NCBI GenBank assembly: GCA_963702835.1
Contig: OY969762.1
Coordinates: 1-64,000, forward strand
Length of the DNA: 64,000 bases
Source: JAFGAV01 sp041479055
GTDB taxonomy: Bacteria; Acidobacteriota; Aminicenantia; Aminicenantales; JAFGAV01
Reading direction: 5' to 3'
The translations under genes and the position numbers were made by a program. This document shows, piece after piece, positions 1 to 9,553 of this stretch; the first letter of the stretch is position 1, and every line of letters begins with the position of its first letter. The notes beneath the pieces are model-generated. The model was not told where the DNA came from and searched no databases. It worked only from the letters and a program-made list of their open reading frames with translations.

Positions 1-10
1 GTTTTCTCAT
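1..10 (-). CDS. Start of next minus-strand gene (3 codons visible)
   Basis: An ATG at position 10 on the minus strand is preceded by AAGGAG with a 7-base gap, a good ribosome binding site lying inside the last visible codons of the C39-like gene. The new gene is therefore probably translationally coupled to it. Only the first three codons (M-R-K) are in the window, so no product can be named. Confidence 0.4.
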
Positions 11-1034
11 TCGGATTCTCCTTTTTTTGAATGTTTTCAAGTCGGGCCTTTTCGATGTAGAGAGCCCTGACCTGCAGATAATGCTTTCGGATAAACTCCT
101 CACCAGGGGCAAGCCGGAGAGCCTGACCGAGGGACTGTAAAGCCTGGACCATCCTTCCCTGACTGGCATAGGCCAGCCCCAGGACGTCATGGGCGTAGGC
201 GCTTTTTCCGTCCAGGTTGAGGGCTTCGAGGGCATAAGCCTCGGCCTCCTCGGCCTTGCCTTCTCTAAGGCTGACCATGGCCAGGCTGTACAGGGGATAC
301 GGATCTTGGCTGAGGGATTCCTTGACTTTTTCCCACTGCTCCCTCGATTTCATGAAATCCGACCTCCGGTAATATGCCGTGGCCAGATTGATGGAGGTCA
401 GAGGGTCGTTTTGCAGAGCGGGAAAAGGGAAAGGGCTTTGACCGGGGACCACGGCCATCATCCACCGGGACTGGTTCCGCCCCTTTCCCAGCTCCCAGGC
501 CTTCATGAAATCCTTGGAGGTCATGGCATTCCGGTCTCCGAAATAGGGGTCGTGGAAGATGATCTGGTCCTCGTCCTCATCAAACCCGATGACCACCCGG
601 TAGTGTCCTTTGGCGATCTGTTTTATGGTTTTAGTCAGAACGATCACCGGGATATTTTTCCCGACCACATCCTTCAAGATCCGCAGGTTTCCCTGGAAAG
701 AGTAGCTCTCAAATCCTTTGGTTCGCGGATACAAGACCATCTCGGAGTTATAGGTCGCCTGGCTTTCGGAATCATAGATCTCATCCGTGATTTTCCGCTG
801 GCTGAAGGATCGCCTTTCATCCCAGTAGTTGAGGACCATAGCCAGGCAGGCCGGGCCGCAATAATTTCTTTCCAGCCATTTTTCGAAGGGAACCGTCTGG
901 ATCAAATATCCCTTTTCAGGCTTGATTTTCTGGTATTTGAAAACTTGAGCGGAAAAGAGACAGGGGGTAATCAGCCCCAGGCCGGCCAGGAGTCCCCATA
1001 TTCGTCTTGAGGCCCGGAACCTCGGCCAAATCAT
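1..1034 (-). CDS. C39-like cysteine peptidase with TPR repeats (3' end off window)
   Basis: Open from the ATG at 1034 to the window edge, at least 344 codons. Residues 12-30 form an uncleaved or cleaved export signal (IWGLLAGLGLITPCLFSAQ). The papain-like C39 pattern is visible: Cys59 in NYCGPACLAMVL, His in GHYRVVIGFDED and Asp in HDPYFG, as in Peptidase_C39_2 proteins that trim or bind double-glycine-type peptides. Residues from about 230 onward resemble tetratricopeptide repeats (AYAHDVLGLAYASQGRM). I infer an exported peptidase or peptidase-like protein that binds a partner through the TPRs; substrate unknown. The stop codon is not in the window but is probably close, because the next gene's start overlaps it. 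Confidence 0.7.
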   Translation of the reverse strand, partial: MIWPRFRASRRIWGLLAGLGLITPCLFSAQVFKYQKIKPEKGYLIQTVPFEKWLERNYCGPACLAMVLNYWDERRSFSQRKITDEIYDSESQATYNSEMVLYPRTKGFESYSFQGNLRILKDVVGKNIPVIVLTKTIKQIAKGHYRVVIGFDEDEDQIIFHDPYFGDRNAMTSKDFMKAWELGKGRNQSRWMMAVVPGQSPFPFPALQNDPLTSINLATAYYRRSDFMKSREQWEKVKESLSQDPYPLYSLAMVSLREGKAEEAEAYALEALNLDGKSAYAHDVLGLAYASQGRMVQALQSLGQALRLAPGEEFIRKHYLQVRALYIEKARLENIQKKENPNEK

Positions 1035-1050
1035 TTTGGCGTTTTCCCCG

Positions 1051-1200
1051 CTAAAGAATTTTCCGCCCCTGCAACACTCGGACGACCAGAACGATCACGG
1101 CGATGACCAGAAGAATGTGGATAAGGCCGCCGAAGGTGTGAGCCGTAACAAGACCCACAAGCCACAGAATAAACAGTATGACTAAAATTGTCCAAAGCAT
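1051..1200 (-). CDS. Small membrane protein, DUF5670/lmo0937 family
   Basis: A 49-residue peptide with two hydrophobic segments (LWTILVILFILWLVGLV and ILLVIAVIVLVVRVL) separated by a short HTFGG turn, ending in a basic tail. This matches the lmo0937-type membrane peptide family, whose function is unknown. The ATG at 1200 has a strong GGAGGT ribosome site five bases upstream, so I prefer it to the in-frame extension to 1386. It stands alone, about 17 bp downstream of the C39-like gene's start region on the same strand. Confidence 0.75.
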   Translation of the reverse strand: MLWTILVILFILWLVGLVTAHTFGGLIHILLVIAVIVLVVRVLQGRKIL

Positions 1201-1487
1201 ATTGACCTCCTTTTTTTGCCTCTCGCTGTCCTGCCCCCAGCCGTAATTGGACGGCAGGATGGACTCGGGAGAAGCTACCTGTCTAAATGCAGTTTTCATG
1301 CCAGAATCTTTCCGCGTTCTCAGAATGTCAGGAAATTGATTTCCTCTCTTGGAAAAAGGCGGAATTTCAGGTGGCCGGCGACTCAAAGCCTCCGGTTAGA
1401 CAAATTATGCTGTTTTCCCGCCCAAGAAATTGACCCATAAAACAGCACTTTTCCTATTAAGTAAGATATTCCCTGCCGCTTAATCAA

Positions 1488-1607
1488 TCAGCCTTTCGCC
1501 TTTTCCTGCGCAGCCTTTTTCAGCTTATCGTTGGCGATGACGGCGATGTCCACCCGGCGGTTCTTTTGCCGGTCTTCGGGCGTATCGTTCGTCACGACTG
1601 GGTTGAA
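1488..1607 (-). pseudogene. Remnant of an OmpA-like C-terminal domain
   Basis: The last 37 codons before the stop read PVVTNDTPEDRQKNRRVDIA then VIANDKLKKAAQEKAKG. The pattern NDTPEDRQKNRRVDI is the diagnostic end of the OmpA/MotB peptidoglycan-binding domain (T-x-x-x-R-x-x-NRRV). Upstream codons in this frame run into low-quality sequence and then antisense to the nitroreductase, so the rest of the OmpA gene is missing. This is a truncated leftover, not a functional gene. Confidence 0.6.
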
Positions 1608-1666
1608 AATAGGTTTATTAAGCTTTGGTTTTTTTGGGGGTAATTCGGGGTCGAGTAAAGGGGGGA

Positions 1667-2302
1667 TTATTCGATCGTTTTGATGACCGCGGCCAGCGGC
1701 CGTTTTTTCGGGCCAGAGGTCATGAGGGCGGGCCGGCCGACCGGGACTACAGCCATGAACTCGCCGTTCGGCTCGCCTAAGAACTTTAGGACGTCGCCCT
1801 TGATCAGAAACAAAATCCCCAGCCAGACGGCCCCCAGGCCGAGCGAGGTAGCCGCCAGAAGCATGTTCTCCACCGCGGCGGCCGAGCTCTGAATTTCCAT
1901 GGTCCGGAAGAAATCCCGCGTTTCCCCGCTCTCCACCCGAAAAACCTCCTTGCCATGGCGGATCAGCTCGCCGGTGTTGACCACGGCGATCACGACGGGT
2001 GCCGCCGAGATCGTTCGCGCGGCCATGCGCAGAAGGACCGAGGCCGGACGCGGAAATCCGACCGCCAGCTTTGAGGCCAGCGCGGCCAGGTCCGTTTTCT
2101 TCCGGCCGCGGACGATCAGGAACCGCCACGACTGACGGTTCTCGGCCGAGGGGGCGCGGTTGGCCGCGTCGAGCAGCAAGCGGATCAGGTCGTCGCCGAT
2201 GTCTTCCTCCGCAAAGCGCCTGACGCTGTGGCGCTGGCGGATGGTCTCGAGCGTTTCGTTGACGGCCTTATCGGGATCAAAGTCGTTTCTTTTCTGGTTC
2301 AA
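1667..2302 (-). CDS. Nitroreductase family protein
   Basis: A 211-residue FMN-dependent nitroreductase-like protein. The N-terminal IRQRHSVRRF and NRAPSAENRQSWRFLIV are the typical FMN phosphate and substrate-loop motifs, and LGLGAVWLGI is the usual glycine-rich C-terminal flavin contact. Length is normal for the family, which reduces nitroaromatics, quinones or halogenated substrates using NAD(P)H. Its ATG overlaps the stop of the upstream GNAT gene by four bases (ATGA), indicating co-translation. The actual substrate cannot be read from sequence. Confidence 0.85.
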   Translation of the reverse strand: MNQKRNDFDPDKAVNETLETIRQRHSVRRFAEEDIGDDLIRLLLDAANRAPSAENRQSWRFLIVRGRKKTDLAALASKLAVGFPRPASVLLRMAARTISAAPVVIAVVNTGELIRHGKEVFRVESGETRDFFRTMEIQSSAAAVENMLLAATSLGLGAVWLGILFLIKGDVLKFLGEPNGEFMAVVPVGRPALMTSGPKKRPLAAVIKTIE

Positions 2303-2769
2303 AGCTCGAGCTCGAAGTATTTGGCCCCGGGGACGGGGTTGAATCGGTAGGGCTTTATCTCGACGAAGCCGAAACTCTGGTAGAGGGCGATGGCTTTGCC
2401 CATTTGGGGCAAAGTATCCAGGCGGATGGCCCGGTAGCCCAGCCGCTTGGCCAGGGCCAGGGCTTCCTCTCCCAGGCGGCGGCCGTATCCCTGTCCTCGA
2501 TAGGCCGGGCGGACGTACATCCGCTTCAGCTCGGCCGTGTCCTTTTCGAACCTGCGGACAGCGACGCAGCCGGCCGGCCTGCCCTCAACACTGAAGAGCA
2601 GGATCCCTCCCTCGGACGGGCCGTACTGGACTGTGAGGCCGGCCAGCTCCTCATCGAAGTTTTGGAAGGAGAGGTCCAGGCCGATATCCCCGGCGTATTC
2701 GAGGAAGAGGTCTTTGGCCAGGGCATAGTCGTCTTTGCTTCGAGCCAAGACGATTTCGACAGCCGGCAT
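2299..2769 (-). CDS. GNAT family N-acetyltransferase
   Basis: 156 residues with the GNAT acetyl-CoA site: VRPAYRGQGYGRRLGEEALA gives the R-G-x-G-x-G/A pyrophosphate loop, preceded by the strand LKRMYV and followed by RAIRLDTLPQMGKAIALYQSFGF. The family transfers an acetyl group from acetyl-CoA to an amine. The ATG follows the stop of the upstream exported-protein gene with no gap and the stop overlaps the nitroreductase start, so the three genes form one transcription unit. Substrate unknown. Confidence 0.85.
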   Translation of the reverse strand: MPAVEIVLARSKDDYALAKDLFLEYAGDIGLDLSFQNFDEELAGLTVQYGPSEGGILLFSVEGRPAGCVAVRRFEKDTAELKRMYVRPAYRGQGYGRRLGEEALALAKRLGYRAIRLDTLPQMGKAIALYQSFGFVEIKPYRFNPVPGAKYFELEL

Positions 2770-3474
2770 TTATTTTTTGTCGAGCTCCCTGCCGATCTGC
2801 TCGATGATCCACAGGAAGAAACTGGTGGGTTCCCCTTTGATCCGAGTCAAAGCTCCCAGGCCCCAGTCATTGACCGTCATGCGGGTATCCTCGGTCTCCG
2901 CCTGATAGATGCAAAAAGGCGGCAGCTCTTCGCTGACCACGGCTGAAACGTTTTTCCCTTGTGCGGTTTGGGCCTCGACCACCCAGGCCTGGATCGTCTT
3001 GCCCAAGTGGCTGAGAGTTTTTCGCTCCAAGCGTTTCACCACCCGAGCGGGTTCGACTTTTCCCACTTCCTGGTCTTTGCCCTGGAGGAATTTGCGGGGA
3101 ACGCTGAAGGGCGAGTATCCCTCGACCTGGACAATGGCTTTCTGCAGGTCGCCCGGGCCGTTCTTGGTTTCTGTGGCCAGGATGCGGGTCACCACCGTCG
3201 GCTGGTCTTTCATGGCCACCTCGATCTCCAGCCAGCGGCAGGGGAGGCCTTTATAATTTTCTTGTTCCAACACGGACATCAGCATCCGGTAAGTCTCGTT
3301 TTTGGCCTTGTCCACGATGGTGTAGTCGGCCCACGAGCCTGGTATGAACTGAAAGTTGCCCTCCAGGATCACCATCGACTGCTGTCCGGGGATGGCCTTC
3401 TCGGCGGCGGATACCGCGGCCGGAAGGCACAGAGAGGCTGTCAGGGCGATAATCGGTATTAGCCTTGTTTTCAT
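2770..3474 (-). CDS. Exported protein of unknown function
   Basis: 234 residues starting with a clear Sec signal (RLIPIIALTASLCLPAAVSA, cleavage likely after AVSA-A). The mature part is a soluble, beta-rich domain with segments such as GSWADYTIVDKAKNETYRM and EVGKVEPARVVKRLERKTL. It resembles periplasmic proteins seen in Acidobacteriota-type genomes but I do not recognise a named domain. The ATG at 3474 has a GGAGAC box just upstream. First gene of a tight three-gene unit with GNAT and nitroreductase. Confidence 0.65.
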   Translation of the reverse strand: MKTRLIPIIALTASLCLPAAVSAAEKAIPGQQSMVILEGNFQFIPGSWADYTIVDKAKNETYRMLMSVLEQENYKGLPCRWLEIEVAMKDQPTVVTRILATETKNGPGDLQKAIVQVEGYSPFSVPRKFLQGKDQEVGKVEPARVVKRLERKTLSHLGKTIQAWVVEAQTAQGKNVSAVVSEELPPFCIYQAETEDTRMTVNDWGLGALTRIKGEPTSFFLWIIEQIGRELDKK

Positions 3475-3546
3475 GGGCGTCTCCTTCCTCTTCTTATAGT
3501 CTTATAGAGAAGAGTATCGGCTGAATGCCGGCCGGCTTTCGGATGC

Positions 3547-3846
3547 TCAGACCCTGACCTGGAGGCTGACCTGGTAGCCCTCCCGGCTGGGCGGCGAGTT
3601 GAAGAGGCTTATGAATTTAACCAGCTGCTCCTGATAATAGCGGTTCTCCTCGGTGGCCTGGGCGGCTTTCTTGCTGGTCCACAGGGTGATGGACAGGCCG
3701 TTTCCCGATTGAGGATCAGTCAGAAGCAGCAGGCCTTTGAACCCCTTTTGTTTTTTAGCTTCAGGAACGACGCTCTTCTTGTAAAGCTGAATGGCCTCCT
3801 GGACCTTGTCGGGTACGACGTGGATGGAGGTTAGACGCGCATACAT
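3547..3846 (-). CDS. ABM-fold (antibiotic biosynthesis monooxygenase-like) protein
   Basis: 99 residues with the dimeric alpha-beta barrel pattern of the ABM superfamily: an N-terminal strand (YARLTSIHV), a helix (KVQEAIQLYKKSVVPEAKK), a GFKGLLLLTDP strand, SITLWTSKKAAQA and a C-terminal helix. ABM proteins include monooxygenases and haem-degrading enzymes, but many are of unknown role. It is transcribed divergently from the alpha-2-macroglobulin gene that follows, with about 150 bp between starts. Confidence 0.7.
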   Translation of the reverse strand: MYARLTSIHVVPDKVQEAIQLYKKSVVPEAKKQKGFKGLLLLTDPQSGNGLSITLWTSKKAAQATEENRYYQEQLVKFISLFNSPPSREGYQVSLQVRV

Positions 3847-3994
3847 ATCTTCCCCCTTCTTGTCATTGATTTCACAGTTTATTTTCCATCAATTTAAGCC
3901 AAAGGGCAAGCCGCGGCCTTGCTTCGGGCCAGGCGCGTGTGATATTTTGTCTCCATCTTCGTGCCAACTCTATGCATCTTCATGGGAGGGAGTC

Positions 3995-6900
3995 ATGACC
4001 GCTAGAAAAATTGCTCTCGTCTGCCTGAGCCTCTGCCTTGTTCTTGGAATCTTGCTTTCCGGCGCCTCCTGCAAGCGCGGGGCAGAGCGGGCCGCCCGGG
4101 CCGCCGCCGAGCTGCGCCAGGAGTGGTTCCGCTATATCAGCGCCTACAGCTCCGGTTTCGTTTCCCGCCAATCGCCTATCCGCGTGCTGTTCGTCAATAA
4201 CATCGGCCCGGAGGGAGAAGAGCGCAGCGTTCCGGCCGGGGTATTGGAATTCAGGCCCCACCTCTCCGGCCGGGTTGAATGGAAAAGCTCCCGTGAGCTG
4301 GCCTTTACCCCCGACCAGCCGCTCAAGCCGGGCGCCTCCCATAAAGTCATCCTCCACCTGGACAAAATCATGAAGGTGTCGCGGGAATTCAGAGAGTTTG
4401 AATTCTCCTTCACCGTCATTCCCCCCAATATGGAGATTCAAGTCGACGGGCTCGAGCCGCAGCCGGGGTCAGGCCCGGATCGCCAGGTCCTGCGCGGCGT
4501 CTTGTTCACCTCCGACAGCGAGGACGGCGCGCTGGTGGAAAAGGTGCTGTCCGCCGAGGAGGAGGGAAAAGGCCTGGACATCGCCTGGACCCATGAAGGG
4601 GACGGCCGGCGCCACTTCTTCCAAGTCAAGGACGTGAAGCGGAAGGATGAAGCTTCAGCCGTGAAGCTGAGCTGGGACGGCCGGCCCATCGGAGTGGATA
4701 GCAGCGGCCAGAGGGAGTTTTCCGTGCCGCCGGCCGGCCAGTTCGAGCTCCTGGAAGCCGAAGCGGTGGAGGGTGACCCGAACTTCATCCTCCTCCGTTT
4801 CTCCGACCCGCTGAAGAAAAACCAGGACCTGGATGGCCTGATCAACGTCGAAGACCACACCCTGACTTTTGAAACCGAGGGGAACCTGGTCCGCGTCTAC
4901 TCCGCCAAAGGGTTCGTGGGTTCAGTCACGGTGAACCTGGAGGCCGGCATCCGAAACTTTGCCGAGGGCAAGCTGAAGGACTCGATCTCTCGCGAGCTTT
5001 CCTTTAAAACCCTCACCCCCCAGGTCCGGTTCGTGGGCCAGGGGACGATCCTTCCTCAAAAGGACCGTTTGACCGTTCCCATCGAGGCGGTGAACCTGAA
5101 GTCCATTCAGGTGACGGCCTTCCAGATTTTCAGCCACAACATGCCTCAGTTCTTTCAGCTCAACGCTATGGAAGGGGACCAGGAGTTGACCCGGGTCGGA
5201 CGCTTCCTCTGGCGCAAGACCATCCCCCTCTCCGACGACCTGAAGCAGTGCCGGCAATGGACGCGCTACAGCCTGGACGTGACCCGGCTTCTCCAGGAGA
5301 GCCCGGGCAGCCTGTTCCGTCTGACTCTGTCCTTTAACCGGGGCAATTCAACATATCCTTGCCCCGCCAGCGACACGCCCCCCGTCTCCGAGCCGGACAT
5401 CCAGAACCAGGATGACGTCATGCTCCGCGATGTCTCCAGCTGGGATTATGCCGAGAATTATTACAACGAGGACCGCTTCAACTGGTCCGAACGCAACGAC
5501 CCCTGCCGGGACACCTACTACAACCCCCGCTTCAACTCCGCCGCCGTGGCCTCGCGGAATTTCATCGCCTCGAACATCGGACTTATCGCCAAGCTGGAGA
5601 AGAGCCTGATTCTGCATGTGGTGACCACCGACCTGAGGACCGGCCGTCCGCTGGGCGGCGCCCGGGTGCGGGCTTTCAACTTCCAGAACCGGCCGCTGGC
5701 CGAAGGAACGAGCGACGGCTCCGGGTTCCTGACCCTGAAGCCGGCCGACAAGCCCTTCTACCTCTCCGCCCAGTCGGGCCGGGACATCGGCTATCTGCGA
5801 GTGAACAAGGATGCCGCCCTGGCCGTGAGCCATTTCGACGTGGGCGGGGAAGCCGTGGAGAAGGGGATCAAGGGCGCGATCTACGGCGAGCGGGGCGTCT
5901 GGCGTCCGGGCGACGCCATCTATCTCACCTTCGTCCTCTTCGACCGGGACCGCGTTCTGCCCAAGGAGCATCCCGTCATCCTGGAGCTCTACAACCCCAA
6001 GGGCCAGCTCATCCAGACCGCCAAGCCGGCCAAGTCGCTCCAATCCTTTTACGCTTTCCGCCTGGCCACCGACGAGGATGCGCCCACCGGCGTATGGAAA
6101 ACCCATGTGCTGGTCGGAGGCCTGACTTTTTCCAAGGACCTGCGTATCGAGACCGTGGTGCCCAACCGCCTGAAAATCCAGTTCAACCCCGGCCGCGACG
6201 TCCTGGTCCAGAAGGACATGCCGCTGCAGGCGAGCTTGTCCAGCCAGTGGCTCTACGGCGCGGTGGCCGATGGACTTAAATTTGACGTCAAGGTCCGTTT
6301 CTCCAGCCGGCCCACCCGTTTCGCCCGCTACCAGGACTATGTCTTCGACGACCCGGCCCGCGAATTCTTCGGCGCCGAGCAAAATGTTTTCGAGGGGAAG
6401 CTCGACGAAAAGGGCGAAGCCCGCTTCCCGGTCAAGCTGGCCGTGGAGCAGCCCAGCCCGGGCATCCTGGATGCCACCTTCCTGACCCGCGTTTTCGAGG
6501 AGACGGGCGAGTTCAGCAGCGATTCGCTGACCCTGCCCTTTCATCCCTACCAGGCCTACGTCGGGATCAAGACGCCTAAGGGGGACGAAACACGCGGCAT
6601 GCTGCTCACCGACAACGACCAGGTGGTGAGCATCGCCACGGTGGACCCGGCCGGGAACCCGGTTTCGCGCGACAACCTGGAAGTCCGCCTTTACAAGATC
6701 AGCTGGAAGTGGTGGTGGGACAAGTCGGGCGAGTCATTGGCCCAGTACGCTTCGGCCACCGCCACCGAGGTCCTGCAGAAAGGCTTCGTTTCGACCAAGA
6801 ACGGAGAGGGCCAGTGGACTTTCCGCATCAAATATCCCGACTGGGGCCGCTATTTGATCCGTGTCTTCGACCCGGCCGGTGGCCACGCCACGGGCAAGAT

Positions 6901-9553
6901 CGTTTATGTCGATTGGCCGGGCTGGGCCGGAAGGGCCCGCGAGGAGAAGGGGCCGGGCGCCAGCCGCCTCAACTTCACCGCCGACAAAGCCAACTATCAA
7001 GTGGGCGAGAAAGCGGTCATCTTTTTGCCCGAAGCTCCCGAGGGCCGCGCCCTAGTTTCCTTGGAGAACGGCTCGGCGGTCATCAAGCAGATGTGGGTCT
7101 CGACCAAGAAGGGCGAGAACCGCTTCGACATCCCCCTCACCGAAGAGATGTGCCCCAATATCTACGTTCACGTCATGCTCCTCCAGCCCCATTCCGGAAA
7201 GAAGAGCGACACGCCCATCCGCCTCTACGGGGTCATCCCCATCCTGGTGGAGAATCCCAAGACCAGGTTGTCGCCCAAGCTCAAGCTGGCCGACGAGCTG
7301 CGGCCGCGCCAGAAATTCGACGTGGAAGTGGCCGAGAAGGACGGCCGGCCTATGACCTACACCCTGGCCGTAGTGGACGAGGGGCTGCTCGGCCTGACTC
7401 GTTTCACCACCCCGGACCTTCATAAAGAGTTCTACAAAAGGGAAGCCCTGGGCATCCAGACCTGGGACCTCTTCGACGAGGTTGTGGAAGCCTACGGCGC
7501 GGAGCTTTCGCGGCTGCTGGCCATCGGCGGCGGCGAAGAAGGCGCGGCGGAGGGGGGCGAGCGCGGCAAGCGCCGCTTCCCGCCGGTCGTCCTGTTCGAG
7601 GGCCCCTTTGCCCTGGCCGCCGGAAAGACGGCCGTCCACAGCCTGACCATGCCCCAGTATTTCGGCGCGGTGCGGGTGATGCTGGTGGCCGGCAGCGAGG
7701 GGGCTTACGGCCTGGCCGAGAAAAGCGTCCCCGTGCGTGAAGACTTGATGATCCTGCCCACCCTGCCCCGCGTGGCCAGGCCCGGCGAGCAGACGGACCT
7801 GCCCATCTCGGTCTTCGTCTCCACCCCCGCTATCAAGGAAGTCCGCGTCTCGGTCGAACCCAACGACATGTTCAAGCTGGCCGGACCCTCGAGCCGGACC
7901 GTGCGCTTCAGCCGGCCGGGGGACGAAATCGTGTCCTTCTCCCTCCTTACCGGGACCAAGGTCGGCCAGGGCCAAGTCCGCTTCCGGGCCCAAGCCGGCT
8001 CACGGCGCGTCGAGGATACGGTCTTCATCCCGGTCCTCTCGGCCAATCCCAGGATGATCCGCTCGGTGCGGGCCGAGGTCGAGCCGGGCCAGCCCTGGAA
8101 GCAGGAGGTCAAGCCCTTCGGCCTGGACGGCTCCAACGAAGTCATCCTGGAGGTCTCGGCCGTCCCGCCCATCAACCTCGAGGAGCGGCTCGACTTTCTG
8201 GTCCAGTATCCCCACGGCTGTCTGGAACAGACCCTGTCCATCGCTTTCCCCCAGCTCTACCTCAAGAACCTGGTCAAGCTCGACCCGGAGATGCTCAAAT
8301 CCGTGGAAAAGAACATCAACGGCGCCATTGGCAAGCTGAGCTTCTTCCAGGTCGGGAACGGCGGGTTCTGTTACTGGCCGGGGGGGTACGAAGCGCACGG
8401 CTGGATCTCGAGCTATGCCGGCTATTTTCTGCTCGAGGCGCAGCGGCTGGGCTACCTCATTCCCGAGGCCATGCTCAACAAATGGAAGCAGCACCAGAAG
8501 CAGACGGCCAATGCCTGGACCGCCGGAAGCGCCGAGGAGAAGATGGACCAGGCCTTCCGCCTCTTCAGCCTGGCCTTGGCCCGCGACCCGGACCTGGGGG
8601 CCATGAACCGCCTGCGGGAGATGGAGTCCCTCAACACCACGGCGGCCGTGCTCCTGGCCGCGGCCTTCCACCTCAGCGGACAAAAAGACGCCGCCCAGGA
8701 CCTGCTGGCCAAATGCGAATGGACCATCCCCCGCTACCGCGACGACCGGAGCACCTTCGGCTCGGACCTGCGCGACAAGGCCCTCCTGGTCCGCACCTTG
8801 ACGGCCATGGGCCGGAGAGACAGGGCCGAGAAACTCATCCGCGAGATCGTCCCGGTGCTGGGGGCCGAAGAGTGGCTGTCCACCCAGGAGACGGCCTTCG
8901 GGTTGATGGCCGTCAGCGATTTCTACGCGGGGGGCGGGGCCCAGCCGTCCCGCTTCCGGCTGGGCTGGAACAGCGACACCCCGCAGGATACAGTGTTGGA
9001 TACGCCGTTTTTCCAGAAGCGCTATCCCGGCTTTCCGGCCCAAGGCCGTACCCTGAACCTGGTCAATACTTCCGCATCCAAGCTCTATGCCGCCGTTTAT
9101 ATGATCGGCGTGCCGCCGGCAGGGAGCGAGACCGCATCCGAAAGCAACCTCAAGCTCCAAGTCGAGTTCAAGGACCTCCAAGGAGAATCCATCACTCCAC
9201 AGGAAATCACCCAGGGCCGAGACTTTGTCATGGCCGTCAAGGTGACCAACGCCACCAAGCGGCGTTTGAGCAACCTGGCCCTGACCCAGCTCGTCCCGGC
9301 CGGCTGCCAGATTTCCAACCCCCGCTTCTTCACCGAGACGCCGCCGCGCGGCTACTTTGATTTTCAGGATGTTCGCGACGACCGGGTGTACACTTATTTC
9401 GGCCTGGATTCCCTGGCCGAAAAATCATTCCAGGTCGTGCTCAACGCTTCCTACAGCGGCCGGTTCTATCTGCCGGGCGTGGCCGTGGAATCGATGTATG
9501 ACGCTTCTTATCACGCCAACACCAAGGGGCAATGGATAGATATCGTAAAATAG
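3995..9553 (+). CDS. Alpha-2-macroglobulin family lipoprotein (YfhM-like)
   Basis: 1852 residues. The start at 3995 has GGGAGGGAG upstream and gives a lipoprotein signal ending LLSGASC (Cys28 region); upstream in-frame codons lack a ribosome site. The protein consists of repeated macroglobulin beta-domains, then the thioester motif HGCLEQ with Cys1409 and Gln1412, followed by the alpha-alpha barrel thioester domain (YWPGGYEAHGWISSYAGYFL) and a C-terminal domain. Bacterial A2Ms are periplasmic, inner-membrane-anchored traps that covalently bind attacking proteases. The stop overlaps the PBP1C start by 22 bp. This pairing with PBP1C is the established E. coli arrangement, where A2M is thought to protect while PBP1C repairs the cell wall. 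Confidence 0.95.
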   Translation: MTARKIALVCLSLCLVLGILLSGASCKRGAERAARAAAELRQEWFRYISAYSSGFVSRQSPIRVLFVNNIGPEGEERSVPAGVLEFRPHLSGRVEWKSSRELAFTPDQPLKPGASHKVILHLDKIMKVSREFREFEFSFTVIPPNMEIQVDGLEPQPGSGPDRQVLRGVLFTSDSEDGALVEKVLSAEEEGKGLDIAWTHEGDGRRHFFQVKDVKRKDEASAVKLSWDGRPIGVDSSGQREFSVPPAGQFELLEAEAVEGDPNFILLRFSDPLKKNQDLDGLINVEDHTLTFETEGNLVRVYSAKGFVGSVTVNLEAGIRNFAEGKLKDSISRELSFKTLTPQVRFVGQGTILPQKDRLTVPIEAVNLKSIQVTAFQIFSHNMPQFFQLNAMEGDQELTRVGRFLWRKTIPLSDDLKQCRQWTRYSLDVTRLLQESPGSLFRLTLSFNRGNSTYPCPASDTPPVSEPDIQNQDDVMLRDVSSWDYAENYYNEDRFNWSERNDPCRDTYYNPRFNSAAVASRNFIASNIGLIAKLEKSLILHVVTTDLRTGRPLGGARVRAFNFQNRPLAEGTSDGSGFLTLKPADKPFYLSAQSGRDIGYLRVNKDAALAVSHFDVGGEAVEKGIKGAIYGERGVWRPGDAIYLTFVLFDRDRVLPKEHPVILELYNPKGQLIQTAKPAKSLQSFYAFRLATDEDAPTGVWKTHVLVGGLTFSKDLRIETVVPNRLKIQFNPGRDVLVQKDMPLQASLSSQWLYGAVADGLKFDVKVRFSSRPTRFARYQDYVFDDPAREFFGAEQNVFEGKLDEKGEARFPVKLAVEQPSPGILDATFLTRVFEETGEFSSDSLTLPFHPYQAYVGIKTPKGDETRGMLLTDNDQVVSIATVDPAGNPVSRDNLEVRLYKISWKWWWDKSGESLAQYASATATEVLQKGFVSTKNGEGQWTFRIKYPDWGRYLIRVFDPAGGHATGKIVYVDWPGWAGRAREEKGPGASRLNFTADKANYQVGEKAVIFLPEAPEGRALVSLENGSAVIKQMWVSTKKGENRFDIPLTEEMCPNIYVHVMLLQPHSGKKSDTPIRLYGVIPILVENPKTRLSPKLKLADELRPRQKFDVEVAEKDGRPMTYTLAVVDEGLLGLTRFTTPDLHKEFYKREALGIQTWDLFDEVVEAYGAELSRLLAIGGGEEGAAEGGERGKRRFPPVVLFEGPFALAAGKTAVHSLTMPQYFGAVRVMLVAGSEGAYGLAEKSVPVREDLMILPTLPRVARPGEQTDLPISVFVSTPAIKEVRVSVEPNDMFKLAGPSSRTVRFSRPGDEIVSFSLLTGTKVGQGQVRFRAQAGSRRVEDTVFIPVLSANPRMIRSVRAEVEPGQPWKQEVKPFGLDGSNEVILEVSAVPPINLEERLDFLVQYPHGCLEQTLSIAFPQLYLKNLVKLDPEMLKSVEKNINGAIGKLSFFQVGNGGFCYWPGGYEAHGWISSYAGYFLLEAQRLGYLIPEAMLNKWKQHQKQTANAWTAGSAEEKMDQAFRLFSLALARDPDLGAMNRLREMESLNTTAAVLLAAAFHLSGQKDAAQDLLAKCEWTIPRYRDDRSTFGSDLRDKALLVRTLTAMGRRDRAEKLIREIVPVLGAEEWLSTQETAFGLMAVSDFYAGGGAQPSRFRLGWNSDTPQDTVLDTPFFQKRYPGFPAQGRTLNLVNTSASKLYAAVYMIGVPPAGSETASESNLKLQVEFKDLQGESITPQEITQGRDFVMAVKVTNATKRRLSNLALTQLVPAGCQISNPRFFTETPPRGYFDFQDVRDDRVYTYFGLDSLAEKSFQVVLNASYSGRFYLPGVAVESMYDASYHANTKGQWIDIVK

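Noticed and set aside
5348..6544. Long minus-strand frame inside the alpha-2-macroglobulin gene
   Set aside because: GC-rich antisense shadow of a strongly coding plus-strand gene.
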